64,000 bases of DNA from Kitasatospora griseola (GTDB lineage: Bacteria; Actinomycetota; Actinomycetes; Streptomycetales; Streptomycetaceae): contig NZ_BMRI01000023.1 in NCBI RefSeq assembly GCF_014648555.1, positions 33,832 through 97,831 on the forward strand, in the 5' to 3' direction. This document shows positions 23,931 through 32,620 of the stretch, one piece after another. The notes below the pieces were generated by a model. That model was given only the letters and a program-made list of their open reading frames with translations, had not been told where the DNA came from and did no database searches. Both the position numbers and the translations under genes were made by a program. Every line of letters begins with the position of its first letter. Within the stretch, counting starts at the first letter, position 1.

Positions 23931-25315
23931 ACGCCCACATCGACCCCATCGCCGCCGACGCCGTCGACTCCGCCGCTCTTCAGGCCACTTCGGCCCCAGC
24001 CGGCCTCGCGCCGGCCGAACCGGGCGTCACCACGGGACTCTCCGGGCCGACGGCCGCGCCGACACCGCCATCGGGTCGCCGGCGCGGGCTGCGCCGACTC
24101 GCCGCTCTGGCGATGATCGCCGGGCCGGGCCTGGTCGCCGCCAACGCGGGCAACGACGCCGCCGGCATCGCCACCTATGCCTCGGCCGGATCCCAATTCA
24201 CCTACGGCACGCTGTTCTTCATGGTGCTGGTCACCATCGCGCTGGTGATGGTCCAGGAGATGGCCGTCCGTCTCGGGGCGTACACCGGCAAAGGCCTCGG
24301 CGCCCTGATCCGCGAGCAGTTCAGCCTCCGGCTGACTGCCCTGGCGGTCGGTTGTCTCCTGTTGGCGAACACCGGACTGGTGGTCAGTGAGTTCGCCGGG
24401 GTCGGCGCGGCCTTCGAACTGCTCGGCGTGCCGAAGTGGGTGGTCGTCCCACCGGCCGCCGCGCTGCTGTGGGCGCTGGTGCTGTTCGGCTCCTACCGCT
24501 GGGCCGAGCGGATCTTCCTGGTGATGTCGCTGGCGTTCTTCGCCTACCCGATCGCGATGATCCTCGGCCACCCGCACTGGGGCGAGGTCGGCAAGAACCT
24601 GGTCGTCCCGCATCTCCAGCCGTCCGGCGACTTCATCCTCCTCGCGGTGGCCCTGATCGGAACCACTGTCAGCCCCTACATGCAGTTCTACGCCGCGGCC
24701 GGAGTGGTGGACCGCGGGGCGAAGCCCGAGGACTACAAGCTGATCAGGGCGGACGCCGTGCTCGGGGCGGTGTTCGCCTGCATCATCAGCCTGACCATCA
24801 TCGTGGCCACCGCCTCGGCGATCGGCGGGACCGGTCCGCTGCAGTCCGCGGCCGAGGCCGCCCGGGCCCTGGCGCCGGTGGCAGGCCCCGGCGCGGAACT
24901 GCTGTTCGCCTTCGGCCTGCTGGGCGCGTCCGCCCTGGCCGGCGCCGTGGTTCCGCTGTCCGCCAGCTACGCGATCGGCGAGGCCGCCGGAGTGGAGCGC
25001 TCGGTCTCCCGGCGGTTCCGCGACGCACCGTTGTTCCTGGGCGTGTTCACCGCACAGATCGCCCTCGGCGCCGTCGTGGCCCTGACGCCCGTGGACGTCA
25101 TCCAGCTGCTGATCGGCACCCAGGTGCTCCAGGGACTGATCAGCCCGATCGTGCTGGTGTACCTGCTGGTGCTCACCAACCGCCGCTCGCTGCTCGGCGA
25201 CGCCGCGAACAGCCGCCGGTACCGGATCGCCGCGACCACAGTGGTGGCCGGCGTGGCGCTGATGTCCACCGTCCTGCTGGTGCAGACCGTGCTCGGCTGG
25301 TTCGGCCTGGCCTGA
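23927..25315 (+). CDS. Nramp-family divalent metal transporter, probably Mg2+ type
   Basis: A 462-residue membrane protein with about 11 helices after a 55-residue Ala/Pro tail. Nramp landmarks: AMIAGPGLVAAN in TM1 and IATYASAGSQF after it. The TM1 metal motif DPGN reads DAAG (77-80), and the TM6 motif MPH reads SPY (249-251), so the Met ligand that favours Mn2+/Fe2+ is lost. Nramp-related carriers lacking that Met have been linked to Mg2+ transport. Location behind an M-box and coupled to an MgtE-N/CBS protein agrees. The GTG start overlaps the upstream stop. Confidence 0.88.
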   Translation: MNAHIDPIAADAVDSAALQATSAPAGLAPAEPGVTTGLSGPTAAPTPPSGRRRGLRRLAALAMIAGPGLVAANAGNDAAGIATYASAGSQFTYGTLFFMVLVTIALVMVQEMAVRLGAYTGKGLGALIREQFSLRLTALAVGCLLLANTGLVVSEFAGVGAAFELLGVPKWVVVPPAAALLWALVLFGSYRWAERIFLVMSLAFFAYPIAMILGHPHWGEVGKNLVVPHLQPSGDFILLAVALIGTTVSPYMQFYAAAGVVDRGAKPEDYKLIRADAVLGAVFACIISLTIIVATASAIGGTGPLQSAAEAARALAPVAGPGAELLFAFGLLGASALAGAVVPLSASYAIGEAAGVERSVSRRFRDAPLFLGVFTAQIALGAVVALTPVDVIQLLIGTQVLQGLISPIVLVYLLVLTNRRSLLGDAANSRRYRIAATTVVAGVALMSTVLLVQTVLGWFGLA

Positions 25316-25481
25316 TCCTGCACCCCACCCGCACCGCAGCAGCAGTTGCCGGAGCACAGCTCGCCATCCGTTCGTCCTGCGCATGCATTCCCTCCTCTGC
25401 CGGGGACGTCGGCCCATGGCCGGCGTCCCGCGCCGAAATCCGGTTGTCCGCCCGGCGATCGCCCTGCGAGGCTTTGCGTCC

Positions 25482-25787
25482 ATGTCCGCCAATGAAACGC
25501 CGACCGCCCTTGCCGCCTTCTTCACCGATGGCCGTCTGACGTCCATTCCGCGCAAGCCGGCCCGTCGCACCGCCCTGCTCGACCATCTCGCGCAGTCCCT
25601 GTTCGAGCCCGACCGTTCGTACAGTGAGCGTGAGGTCAATGAGGCGCTACTCACCGTCCATGCCGACACCTCCATGCTTCGCCGCTATCTGATCGAGGCT
25701 CAGTTGCTGACCCGCACCCGCGACGGGTCCAGCTACCGTCGGGCCGGAGCTCCCGCCGGCCCGGATGCTCAGCCGCCCGCCGCGTAG
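25482..25787 (+). CDS. DUF2087 domain protein
   Basis: A 101-residue cytosolic protein with the DUF2087 pattern: ALAAFFTDGRLTSIPRKPAR, LLDHLAQSLFEPDRSYSERE, VNEALLTVHADTSMLRRYLI and a final basic Tyr-Arg segment. Such domains resemble winged helix-like folds and are often appended to ArsR regulators; alone, their function is not known. The ATG at 25482 (MSANET) was chosen; upstream in-frame codons look like non-coding leader. Its last 19 bases overlap the end of the convergent serine hydrolase gene. Confidence 0.85.
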   Translation: MSANETPTALAAFFTDGRLTSIPRKPARRTALLDHLAQSLFEPDRSYSEREVNEALLTVHADTSMLRRYLIEAQLLTRTRDGSSYRRAGAPAGPDAQPPAA

Positions 25788-26896
25788 CGCCAGAACTCCC
25801 GCATCAGCGGCGTCGGGGAGGGGCTGGTCATCGCCCGCTGGGTGAGCAGGATCGTCACCAGCCCGGTCATCGGAACCAGGTGGGCCGTCGTTCCGGTGCC
25901 GCCCACCCAGCCGTACCGGCCGGGCACGTTCCACGGCTCGCGCCGCTCCACGTCCACCGATCCGCCGTAGCCCCACCCCTGGCCCTCCAGGAACAGCTCG
26001 CTGTCCGCACGCTGCCGCTCCGTCAGGTAGTTGGTGGTCATCTGCCAGACCGCGCCCTCGGACAGGACGTGCCTCCCGTCCTTGGCCCGGCCGCCGGACA
26101 CCAGCATCCGCTGGAAGGCGAGGACGTCGTCCAGGCTCGACACCAGGCCGCCGGCCCCCGACGGGAACGCCGGCCGTGTGCTCCACTGGCCGCCCGGCGG
26201 GTCCGTCACGGTCAGCGTCCCGTCCGGGTTCGGCCGGTACAGCGGGCCGAGCCGGCCGGCCTCGCCCGACGGTGCGGAGAAGCCCGTGTCCACCATCCCC
26301 AGCGGTTCGAACAGCCGCTCTGCCAGCGCCTCGTCGAGCGGCTGTCCGGTCGCCCGCGACACCAGCACACCCTGGAGGTCCGAGCAGATGTTGTACAGCC
26401 ACGCCGCGCCCGGCTGATGGAGCATCGGGATGTGGGCCAGCATCGCCAGCCACTCGTCCGGTGGCACCACCTTCTGGGGCTGAGGCGGGCCCTGGAGCAG
26501 CTCGTCCGTCAACGAGGCCACTGCCGGCAGGGAGAAGTCCGCCGGAAAGCCGTACCCCGCCCGGGACTCGAGAAGATCCCGCACCGTGATCGGCCGCTCG
26601 GCCGGCACGGTGTCGGTGACCGGGGACTGCGGTGTTCGCACCACCTGCCGATCGGCGAGCTCCGGCAGCCAGTGCTCGACCGGGTCGTCCAGACCGAAGA
26701 CACCGTCGTCGACCAGTTGCAGCACTGCGGCGGCCGTCATCGGCTTCCCGACCGACGCGATCCGGACCAGGGACTCCCTGCTCAAATCGCCCGCCGTCGC
26801 GACCTCCGTCGCCCCTCCGCGCTCCACCAGCGCCACAGCGCCCGCCACCGTGCCGTCCGCGACCCGGCGCTCCAGCATGCTCTGCAGTTCGCGCAT
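25769..26896 (-). CDS. Serine hydrolase (class C beta-lactamase/DD-peptidase family)
   Basis: A 375-residue beta-lactamase-fold hydrolase. The nucleophile motif SVGK (SxxK) is near residue 48 and the YNI motif (usual YxN variant, YNIC) near 168. A C-terminal GTGTTAH segment stands for the HxG/KTG box. No signal peptide is seen, so it is probably cytosolic and may be an esterase or aminohydrolase rather than a resistance enzyme. The ATG at 26896 has an AAAGGAG upstream. Confidence 0.92.
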   Translation of the reverse strand: MRELQSMLERRVADGTVAGAVALVERGGATEVATAGDLSRESLVRIASVGKPMTAAAVLQLVDDGVFGLDDPVEHWLPELADRQVVRTPQSPVTDTVPAERPITVRDLLESRAGYGFPADFSLPAVASLTDELLQGPPQPQKVVPPDEWLAMLAHIPMLHQPGAAWLYNICSDLQGVLVSRATGQPLDEALAERLFEPLGMVDTGFSAPSGEAGRLGPLYRPNPDGTLTVTDPPGGQWSTRPAFPSGAGGLVSSLDDVLAFQRMLVSGGRAKDGRHVLSEGAVWQMTTNYLTERQRADSELFLEGQGWGYGGSVDVERREPWNVPGRYGWVGGTGTTAHLVPMTGLVTILLTQRAMTSPSPTPLMREFWRYAAGG

Positions 26897-27160
26897 GGTG
26901 ATCTCCTTTCAACTCCGGCGCGACCTCCGCGCCTTCTGTTTCCGTGTTGTCCGGAGTGTGCCCGGCCGCCGCGACGCTATCTCAAGACATTCGGCTATCC
27001 GTTCCTCACCGATCAGTTGATGGCCCATCAGCCGATCGGTTGACCCCGACATCCACCAACAGGAGATTTCCGCGATCGCGGGCATCGATGCCGATTGCGT
27101 CGCCCGATCATCCGGGTATGTTGGCGAACACCACATTGATCGCATACGTCCCGGGAGGCA

Positions 27161-27724
27161 GTGGTGTCCCAGCTCGTCCTGATGATGTCCGTGTTACTCG
27201 ACGGCTGTTTCGAAGGCCCGGGCGGCGATCTCGGCTGGCAGTTGGTCGACGACCAGTTGCACGAGCACTTCAACCACAGGCTGGCAGCAATGAGCGGCTT
27301 CCTCGACGGCCGCGTCACCTACCAGATGATGGCGGACTACTGGCCGACCGCCGACCAGGATCCGGCCGCCACCCCGCCCATGGTCGAGTTCTCCCGCATC
27401 TGGCGCGACATGCCGAAGACGGTCTTCTCCCGCACACTCACCCACGCCGACTGGAACACCGCAATCGCCCGCACCGTCGACCCCCAGGCGATCACCGCCC
27501 TCAAAGCCGCCTCCGCATCCGACCTCGCGGTCGGCGGCGCCGTCCTCGCCGCCGAGATGCGGCGGCTCGACCTGATCGACGAATACAGCCTGTACGTCCA
27601 CCCGGTGGTCCTGGGCCGCGGCCGACCGCTGTTCCCGCCGTCCGACACCCGAACCGACCTGGTCCTCGCCGAAAGCCACACCTTCGAAAGCGGTGTCACC
27701 ATGCTCAAATACCGGCGCCACTGA
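27161..27724 (+). CDS. Dihydrofolate reductase/RibD C-terminal family protein
   Basis: The 187-residue protein has the RibD_C fold pattern: MSVLLDGCFEGPGGDLGW at the N-terminus, FLDGRVTYQMMADYWPTA, KTVFSRTL, DLAVGGAVLAAEM (NADPH loop) and HPVVLGRGRPLF. Family members are NADPH-dependent reductases often annotated as DHFR-like; the substrate is unknown. GTG at 27161 (or 27164) follows GGGAGG at 27153-27158. It is divergent from the serine hydrolase gene; the 264-base gap between them shows no further gene. Confidence 0.9.
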   Translation: MVSQLVLMMSVLLDGCFEGPGGDLGWQLVDDQLHEHFNHRLAAMSGFLDGRVTYQMMADYWPTADQDPAATPPMVEFSRIWRDMPKTVFSRTLTHADWNTAIARTVDPQAITALKAASASDLAVGGAVLAAEMRRLDLIDEYSLYVHPVVLGRGRPLFPPSDTRTDLVLAESHTFESGVTMLKYRRH

Positions 27725-27773
27725 CACTCGGCGCTCCACAACCGAGTGCCTGCTCCGGGAGCGGGGCGCACCA

Positions 27774-27815
27774 GCCCCGCCCGCCCGGTGGAGGTCCGGG
27801 CCGGGCGGGCGGGGC
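27774..27815. terminator. Bidirectional intrinsic terminator
   Basis: A perfect 15-bp GC stem (27774-27788 with 27801-27815) around a 12-base loop between the convergent RibD-like and M1 peptidase genes. Confidence 0.88.
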
Positions 27816-27828
27816 CGATGGCCGGTGC

Positions 27829-29709
27829 TCAGCCTTCGATACGGTGCTGGGACCAGAAGGACGTCAGGTCCACGGTCGTCGCGGCCTGCGCGGCGGCCTT
27901 GAACTCGGCGGTGGTGGACACCCCGTACCAGTGCGCTGCCGCGTAGTCGTGCAGCAGCGTGGTCATCGCGGTGTCACCGATGGTGCGACGCAGGTCGTGC
28001 AGGGCGCACTTGCCGTAGCCGTAGATGACCGTCGAGTACCGGGAGGAGTTGGCGTCCCAGTAGGCCATCGAGTTGGTGATCTTCTCGGCGGAGGACGCCC
28101 AGGAGACACTGCTCCAGCAGTTGGTGCCGGAGCTTCCGAGGGCGAGATCGGTGGCGTAGTCGGTGAACGCCTCGTCCAGCCAGGGGGTGTTGTACTCGTC
28201 GTCGCCGACGATGCCGTACCACCACTGGTGGCCGATCTCGTGGGTGAGGGCGGTGGTGGAGACCAGGTCGAGCACGAAGCCGGGGTACTCCATGCCGCCG
28301 AACCAGAAGTTGTTGTCGATCACCGCGTCCAGTTCGCCGTAGGGGTAGGCGCCGAAGCGTGCGGCGTGCGAGTCGACGGCGGACTTGGCGGTGGTCAGCA
28401 TGGATTGCGCGCTGGAGGAGCTGATGCCGCTGACGGAGTACACGTTGACGGCGACGCCGCCCGGCGAGGTGCCGGAGATCTTGGTGAACGGACCGGCCGC
28501 CCAGGCGAATTCGCGGACCTTCTTGGCAGTGGCGGTGGTGACGGTCCGTCCGCTGCTGCCGGGGGTGTCCACCGAGGTGCCGGTCGCGGGCACGAGCAGG
28601 CTGCTCGGGTGGTCGAGGGTGACCGTGTAGTCCGACGCCAGCGTGTAGAACGACTCGCCGTTGTTGGTGTACGGGTCGAGGTGCCAGCCGGCCGCGTCAC
28701 GGACGGCGAGCACGGGCAGGGCGTTGCCGATGAAGTTGAACGATCCGTCGCGTCCGAACCGGTCCGCGCCGGAGGGGACGGCGATGGACAGGTCGAAGCC
28801 GACGCTGCCGCTTGCACCCTGGGCGAGCGGCGCGGGCAGGGTGACCTTGAGCGCGGTGCAGCCGACGGTGAGCGCAGCGGCGGTGCCGCCGGTCAGGTTG
28901 CTGACGGTGATCGGCGTCGTGGGGCAGCTGCCGTGGTAGTTGTCCCACAGCCGCAGGTACACCTCGGTCAGCGGGGTTGCCGAGGGGTTGGTGAAGCCGA
29001 TGCTCTGATGACCGGACCAGTTGGCGCCACTGGCGTCGCTGGTCAGGTTGACGGTGTACCCGGTGGGCGCGGGAGTGCGGGTGGCGTCGGTGGGCGGCGG
29101 AGTGGTGCCGCCGCCCGAGACGTCGAGCGCCACGTCGTCCAGCACGAAGCTGGTCTGCAGTCCGGAGTCCTCGACGCCGCTGAACGAGATGCTGACGGTC
29201 TGTCCGGCGTAGGCGGACACGTCAAAGGTCTTCTTCACATAGCCGGCCGCCGCATCCAGGTTGGAGTAGGTGGCGAGCGTGGTGGTGCCGATCTTGGCAG
29301 TGAGCTTGTCGTACGCCGTGGTCTTACTGGTCTCGGCCGTGTCCACGTGCAGCCAAAAACTGAGGCTGGCGCTGGTGCAGCCTGCGGGCAGGGTGACGCT
29401 CTGGGCCAGCGAGTCGGTGTGGGCCGACCCGTAGCCGTTCAGCCAGGCGAAGAACGTTCCGCCGTGGGCGCTCTGGCCTCCCCCGCTGGTGACCACGCCA
29501 CTGGACGAAGTCCACGGCGTGGTGCCGGACTCGAATCCGCCGTTCGCCACCACCTGGGTCGCTGTGCAACTCGCGGCCGCCGTACCACCGTTGCCCTGTG
29601 AGGCCTGGGCGGTGGCGGCGGTCAGGGTCGCGGTGCCGGCGACAACGAGCACGGTGGTGCTCAGCAGTGCGGCGGCGCGGGTGGCGAGGACGCGGAGTCT
29701 GTCGCTCAT
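27829..29709 (-). CDS. Secreted M1-family metallopeptidase with N-terminal carbohydrate-binding-like domain
   Basis: 626 residues. A signal peptide (about 1-36) is followed by a jelly-roll-like domain (about 45-200, NGGFESGTTPW...FVLDDVALDVSG) and a Thr/Pro linker. The M1 aminopeptidase region (about 215-626) follows. The zinc motif HEIGH has H490, E491 and H494, and WLDEAF supplies the third ligand Glu about 18 residues later. GGMEYPG is the GxMEN-like substrate loop. It cleaves N-terminal residues from peptides outside the cell. The ATG at 29709 is preceded by GAGAGGAG. Confidence 0.92.
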   Translation of the reverse strand: MSDRLRVLATRAAALLSTTVLVVAGTATLTAATAQASQGNGGTAAASCTATQVVANGGFESGTTPWTSSSGVVTSGGGQSAHGGTFFAWLNGYGSAHTDSLAQSVTLPAGCTSASLSFWLHVDTAETSKTTAYDKLTAKIGTTTLATYSNLDAAAGYVKKTFDVSAYAGQTVSISFSGVEDSGLQTSFVLDDVALDVSGGGTTPPPTDATRTPAPTGYTVNLTSDASGANWSGHQSIGFTNPSATPLTEVYLRLWDNYHGSCPTTPITVSNLTGGTAAALTVGCTALKVTLPAPLAQGASGSVGFDLSIAVPSGADRFGRDGSFNFIGNALPVLAVRDAAGWHLDPYTNNGESFYTLASDYTVTLDHPSSLLVPATGTSVDTPGSSGRTVTTATAKKVREFAWAAGPFTKISGTSPGGVAVNVYSVSGISSSSAQSMLTTAKSAVDSHAARFGAYPYGELDAVIDNNFWFGGMEYPGFVLDLVSTTALTHEIGHQWWYGIVGDDEYNTPWLDEAFTDYATDLALGSSGTNCWSSVSWASSAEKITNSMAYWDANSSRYSTVIYGYGKCALHDLRRTIGDTAMTTLLHDYAAAHWYGVSTTAEFKAAAQAATTVDLTSFWSQHRIEG

Positions 29710-30363
29710 CGATGCTCCTCTCGGTCGCCAGGGTCTGTGGGGGCCCTGGCCGAGGGGCAGATTGCCAGCAAACTCTCAGAATTGATAGGTGCATGCCATA
29801 GATCGTTACGACGCCCCACACGCCGTCAACCTCCGTGGAATGCACCTCAATTGGGCAAAATCCCACCGAAGCGCCAAGGGTCGGCGCCCCGACAAGGGTC
29901 GGAAACCGGCTGCGCCCGCGCTGGCGCCGGGGACTCCTGCCGCCGGCGCTGCGCGGGGCCGGGGTCGAGTTCGTCGATCGCTTCAGTGACGCGGGCGACG
30001 GGCCCTCCGGACACAGTGTCGCCGGGGAAGCGCAGTTCGGCGGCGCAGAAGGGGGCTTCCGGCGGTGCGGGGCGTTGCGGGTGTGGCACGGCGCGTCGGC
30101 GTGCCTCCGGGGCGGAAGGCGGTGCCACGTCCGATCTCCGGGCGGTCGAGGCGCTGCCCCCGGCCGGTGCCGTTGGCGGCGCACCCGCTCGGGGGGCGGT
30201 TTTCGGCCTTCCGGGTGACAGTGGAAGACGGTCGCCACGGGTTGGGTACCTGTGGGGTCGGGACCGAGCAGCCTGAGGGCGGGCGGATGGGAGCGGGTTT
30301 GTGAACACCTGGGCAACCTGGACCACGCAGGGCATTCTGTCCGGCCATGGTGGAGTGAAGACC
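29710..30363. other. Intergenic region without a recognised gene
   Basis: About 650 bases between divergent genes. The first 100 bases next to the peptidase gene are AT-richer and probably hold its promoter. The rest (29880-30300) is GC-rich with no frame that looks like a known protein and no strong dyad. Confidence 0.5.
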
Positions 30364-30579
30364 GTGGAGATCGGCGTCATCACCGGCGATCTCACGGTGC
30401 ACACCATGTGGATCGAGGGCGAGGCGCGACTGACGGTGCAGTACAGCGGGGCACTCGACTGGTTCACCGTGGAGGGCAGCCCGGTGACTGCGGCCGACGA
30501 GGCGGCGGCGCGCGAGGTGCATCAGCACATGGTGGAGGCAGTGAAGACGGGCGGCGGCGCGACCGCCCCGCAGTCCTGA
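30364..30579 (+). CDS. Small conserved-looking hypothetical protein
   Basis: A 71-residue soluble protein beginning MEIGVITGDLTVHTMWIEG and containing LTVQYSGALDWFTVEGSPV, a beta-rich pattern, then a helical tail. It is not assigned to a family. The GTG at 30364 has GGAG (30352-30355) 8 bases upstream; a GTG at 30355 is a weaker alternative. It is a single gene closed by a strong terminator. Confidence 0.7.
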   Translation: MEIGVITGDLTVHTMWIEGEARLTVQYSGALDWFTVEGSPVTAADEAAAREVHQHMVEAVKTGGGATAPQS

Positions 30580-30586
30580 CTCCTCC

Positions 30587-30627
30587 GAACCCGGGTCGCG
30601 GCACAGCCGACTGCGCGACCCGGGTTC
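30587..30627 (+). terminator. Intrinsic terminator
   Basis: A perfect 14-bp stem (30587-30600 with 30614-30627) with a 13-base loop, 7 bases after the stop of the small gene. Confidence 0.88.
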
Positions 30628-30811
30628 CGGGCTGCCCGGGTTCGGTGCTTCCCGTTCGGCTTCGCCCTGCGCGGACCCTCCCCGCACGAGTGCACAGGGT
30701 CACGCGCGGCTACGGGCTGCCGCGGTCACTCGACCCGTCGACCCGTCGCGACGCGGACGCCCGAACACACCGGCGCACCGGCACACGAGGTACCGGCGCG
30801 CCGATCGGTGA

Positions 30812-31102
30812 TCACGGTGTGTCGCGACGGCGCGCGGATTCGACGGCTTCGGCGGCGGTGGAGCCGCGGTGGATCAGCTGCTGCCCAAGAGCGGCCAGGG
30901 CACGGCCGACGGCGAGTTCGTCGCCGATCGCCGGGTCGGCGGGGTCCTGGGCGCTGCGGTGGGCCTCGGCGTCGACCTCGATCAGGTTGACACCGGTGTC
31001 GAGGACGGCGTGCGCCTGGGTGAGGTCGCCGACCTCGACCAGCCGCAGGCGTACGGACCAGTCGGTGGTGTGCGGTTCAGGCACCGCGGCTCGGGCGCTC
31101 AC
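30812..31102 (-). CDS. DUF1876 (dsRBD-fold-like) domain protein
   Basis: A 96-residue protein with the DUF1876 pattern: TDWSVRLRLVEVGDLTQAHAV (beta strands), a GVNLIEVDAEAHRSAQDPADP segment read in two parts, then PAIGDELAVGRALAALGQQLI. The domain has a double-stranded-RNA-binding-like fold but no proven function. Translation starts at a GTG that overlaps the stop of the 57-aa gene by 4 bases (GTGA); AGGAGGAG in that gene's end serves as SD. Confidence 0.82.
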   Translation of the reverse strand: MSARAAVPEPHTTDWSVRLRLVEVGDLTQAHAVLDTGVNLIEVDAEAHRSAQDPADPAIGDELAVGRALAALGQQLIHRGSTAAEAVESARRRDTP

Positions 31103-31272
31103 CGCTGCTCCTCCTGCTGAGGCGGCTCGGCGAGCCGCTCGCCCTCCGCCGGCGGTTCCTCCCAGGCACGCATGTTCTGGTCGGAGGTGATGCCTTCCAG
31201 GGGGTCTACGGCGCGGATGTCGTCCTCGTCGCGCTGCGCCTTGTCGTTGAGCCTGTCGTTCATCTCGGACAT
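31099..31272 (-). CDS. 57-residue hydrophilic protein coupled to DUF1876
   Basis: ATG at 31272 with AAGGAG upstream. The product begins MSEMNDRLNDKAQRDED and is highly charged (many Asp, Glu, Gln), with a central ITSDQNMRAWEEPP segment and a Pro/Glu tail. There are no hydrophobic stretches, so it is probably disordered. Its TGA overlaps the GTG of the DUF1876 gene, which implies translational coupling and a shared role. No family was recognised. Confidence 0.7.
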   Translation of the reverse strand: MSEMNDRLNDKAQRDEDDIRAVDPLEGITSDQNMRAWEEPPAEGERLAEPPQQEEQR

Positions 31273-31331
31273 CCTGGGCTCCTTGCTGTCGGGCCCCCAC
31301 TACTCCCTCCAGCCTGCTCCTGCCGAACGTT

Positions 31332-31835
31332 TCAGTCGAGTTCGGCCAGCAACGCGGGGTTGACGGCGGCCAGCACGGTCCGCAGGTCGGCTTCGGCGAC
31401 AGCGGGCCACAGGACGGCGCGGGCATCGCGGTAGCGCGCGGCGAGCCGGTCGCGGTCGGCCTCGGCCAGCCGGGCGGACCGGTCGGCGCGGGAGTTGTGG
31501 GCGTTGTCGGCGATCTTGACGAGCGTGGCGGCGTGGTCGGTGACGATGTCGAGCAGCATCGTCCGGTAGTCCGTCCCGGGTGCCCGGGTGACCCGGCGGA
31601 CGGTCGCGACCACGGCGGCGGGGATGCCGGCGGCGATCAGGTCGTCGGCACGGGTCGGGGTGTCCTCCAGCACGTCGTGCAGCAGCGCTGCCATCTGCAG
31701 GCCGGTGCCGAACGCGGCGACGCCCGCCGCCACCGCGCGGACGTGTTCGATGTAGGGGACGCCGATCCGGTCGTGCTGTCCGGCGTGCGCACGGGCGGCG
31801 AGGGCGTCCACTTCGGCGAGGGTCGGTGAACGCAC
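31332..31835 (-). CDS. HD-domain phosphohydrolase (RelA/SpoT hydrolase-like)
   Basis: A 167-residue stand-alone HD protein. Metal-binding residues lie in YIEHVRAV, LLHDVLEDT (the HD pair near residues 53-54) and KIADNAHNS. This arrangement is that of the (p)ppGpp hydrolase-like HD_4 group, so it may hydrolyse alarmone-like nucleotides; no synthetase domain is present. The GTG start is at 31835. It is divergent from the uridine-kinase-like gene. Confidence 0.85.
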   Translation of the reverse strand: MRSPTLAEVDALAARAHAGQHDRIGVPYIEHVRAVAAGVAAFGTGLQMAALLHDVLEDTPTRADDLIAAGIPAAVVATVRRVTRAPGTDYRTMLLDIVTDHAATLVKIADNAHNSRADRSARLAEADRDRLAARYRDARAVLWPAVAEADLRTVLAAVNPALLAELD

Positions 31836-31877
31836 GGTGAGTCCCCTCGGGATGAGCGACGATCAGGTGTCGGAAAA

Positions 31878-31883
31878 TATAGT
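31878..31883 (+). promoter_or_regulatory. -10 element in the HD / uridine-kinase-like divergent region
   Basis: TATAGT in a short AT-rich patch, about 29 bases before the GTG at 31912. The -35 region is weak. Confidence 0.4.
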
Positions 31884-31911
31884 CCGTTCGACGGAAGGAA
31901 GTGATCGTCCG

Positions 31912-32547
31912 GTGCGGGTGACCCCGATCTCCCCGGAACGCCTGGTCGACCTGCTCGCGAAGCGGATCCACCAGCTGCCCGGTGACTCGGACCGCCGCCT
32001 GCGGGTGGCGGTCGACGGTGCGGCCGCCGCCCGGCCCGGAGAACTGGCGGACGCGCTCGTGGAGCCGCTGCGACTGCTCGGCCGACCGGTGCAGCGGGTG
32101 TCGGCGGGGGCTTTCCTTCGTCCGGCTTCGGTCCGCTTCGAGTACGGCAAGCAGGATCCGGACGCCTTTCACGACCTGTGGCTGGACGAGGGGGCGCTGT
32201 TGCGCGAGGTCCTCGACCCGCTGGAGCCCGGCGCGGGCGGCCGGATCCTGCCCACCTTCTGGGATCCGGCGACCGACCGTTCCACCCGGGCCCGCTACCT
32301 TCAGCTGCCGCCGCGCGGCGTGCTGCTGCTGGACGGACCGTTCCTGCTCGGCCGGTGGCTGCCGTTCGAACTGACCGTGCACCTCACCCAGTCCTCCGCC
32401 GCGCTCGCCCGCCGCACGCCCGCCGGCCAGCTCTGGACACTGTCCGCCCACGAGCGCTACCGCACCGAGACCGACCCGGCCGCGCTCGCCGACCTCACCG
32501 TCCGGGTGGACGACCCCCGCCACCCGGCCTTGGTCGAGCAGGACTGA
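31912..32547 (+). CDS. Uridine-kinase-like protein with degenerate P-loop
   Basis: A 211-residue protein similar in layout to nucleoside kinases. The Walker A position reads RVAVDGAAAARPGELADAL instead of GxxGSGKST. Downstream features include RVSAGAFLRPASVRFEYG, DPDAFHDLWLDEGAL, GVLLLDGPFLLGRWLPF (Walker B-like) and ARRTPAG. Losing the Lys and Ser of the P-loop suggests no ATP use, or a different chemistry, but the rest of the fold is kept. The GTG at 31912 is taken as start (GGAAGGA 12 bases upstream, a loose spacing); other GTG/ATG codons nearby are possible. Confidence 0.75.
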   Translation: MRVTPISPERLVDLLAKRIHQLPGDSDRRLRVAVDGAAAARPGELADALVEPLRLLGRPVQRVSAGAFLRPASVRFEYGKQDPDAFHDLWLDEGALLREVLDPLEPGAGGRILPTFWDPATDRSTRARYLQLPPRGVLLLDGPFLLGRWLPFELTVHLTQSSAALARRTPAGQLWTLSAHERYRTETDPAALADLTVRVDDPRHPALVEQD

Positions 32548-32620
32548 CGCCCCTCAGCCGCCCGCGCCCGACAGCGGCAACAACCGACCGCCGCCCGGCA
32601 CCGACGATCGACCGGCGCTG

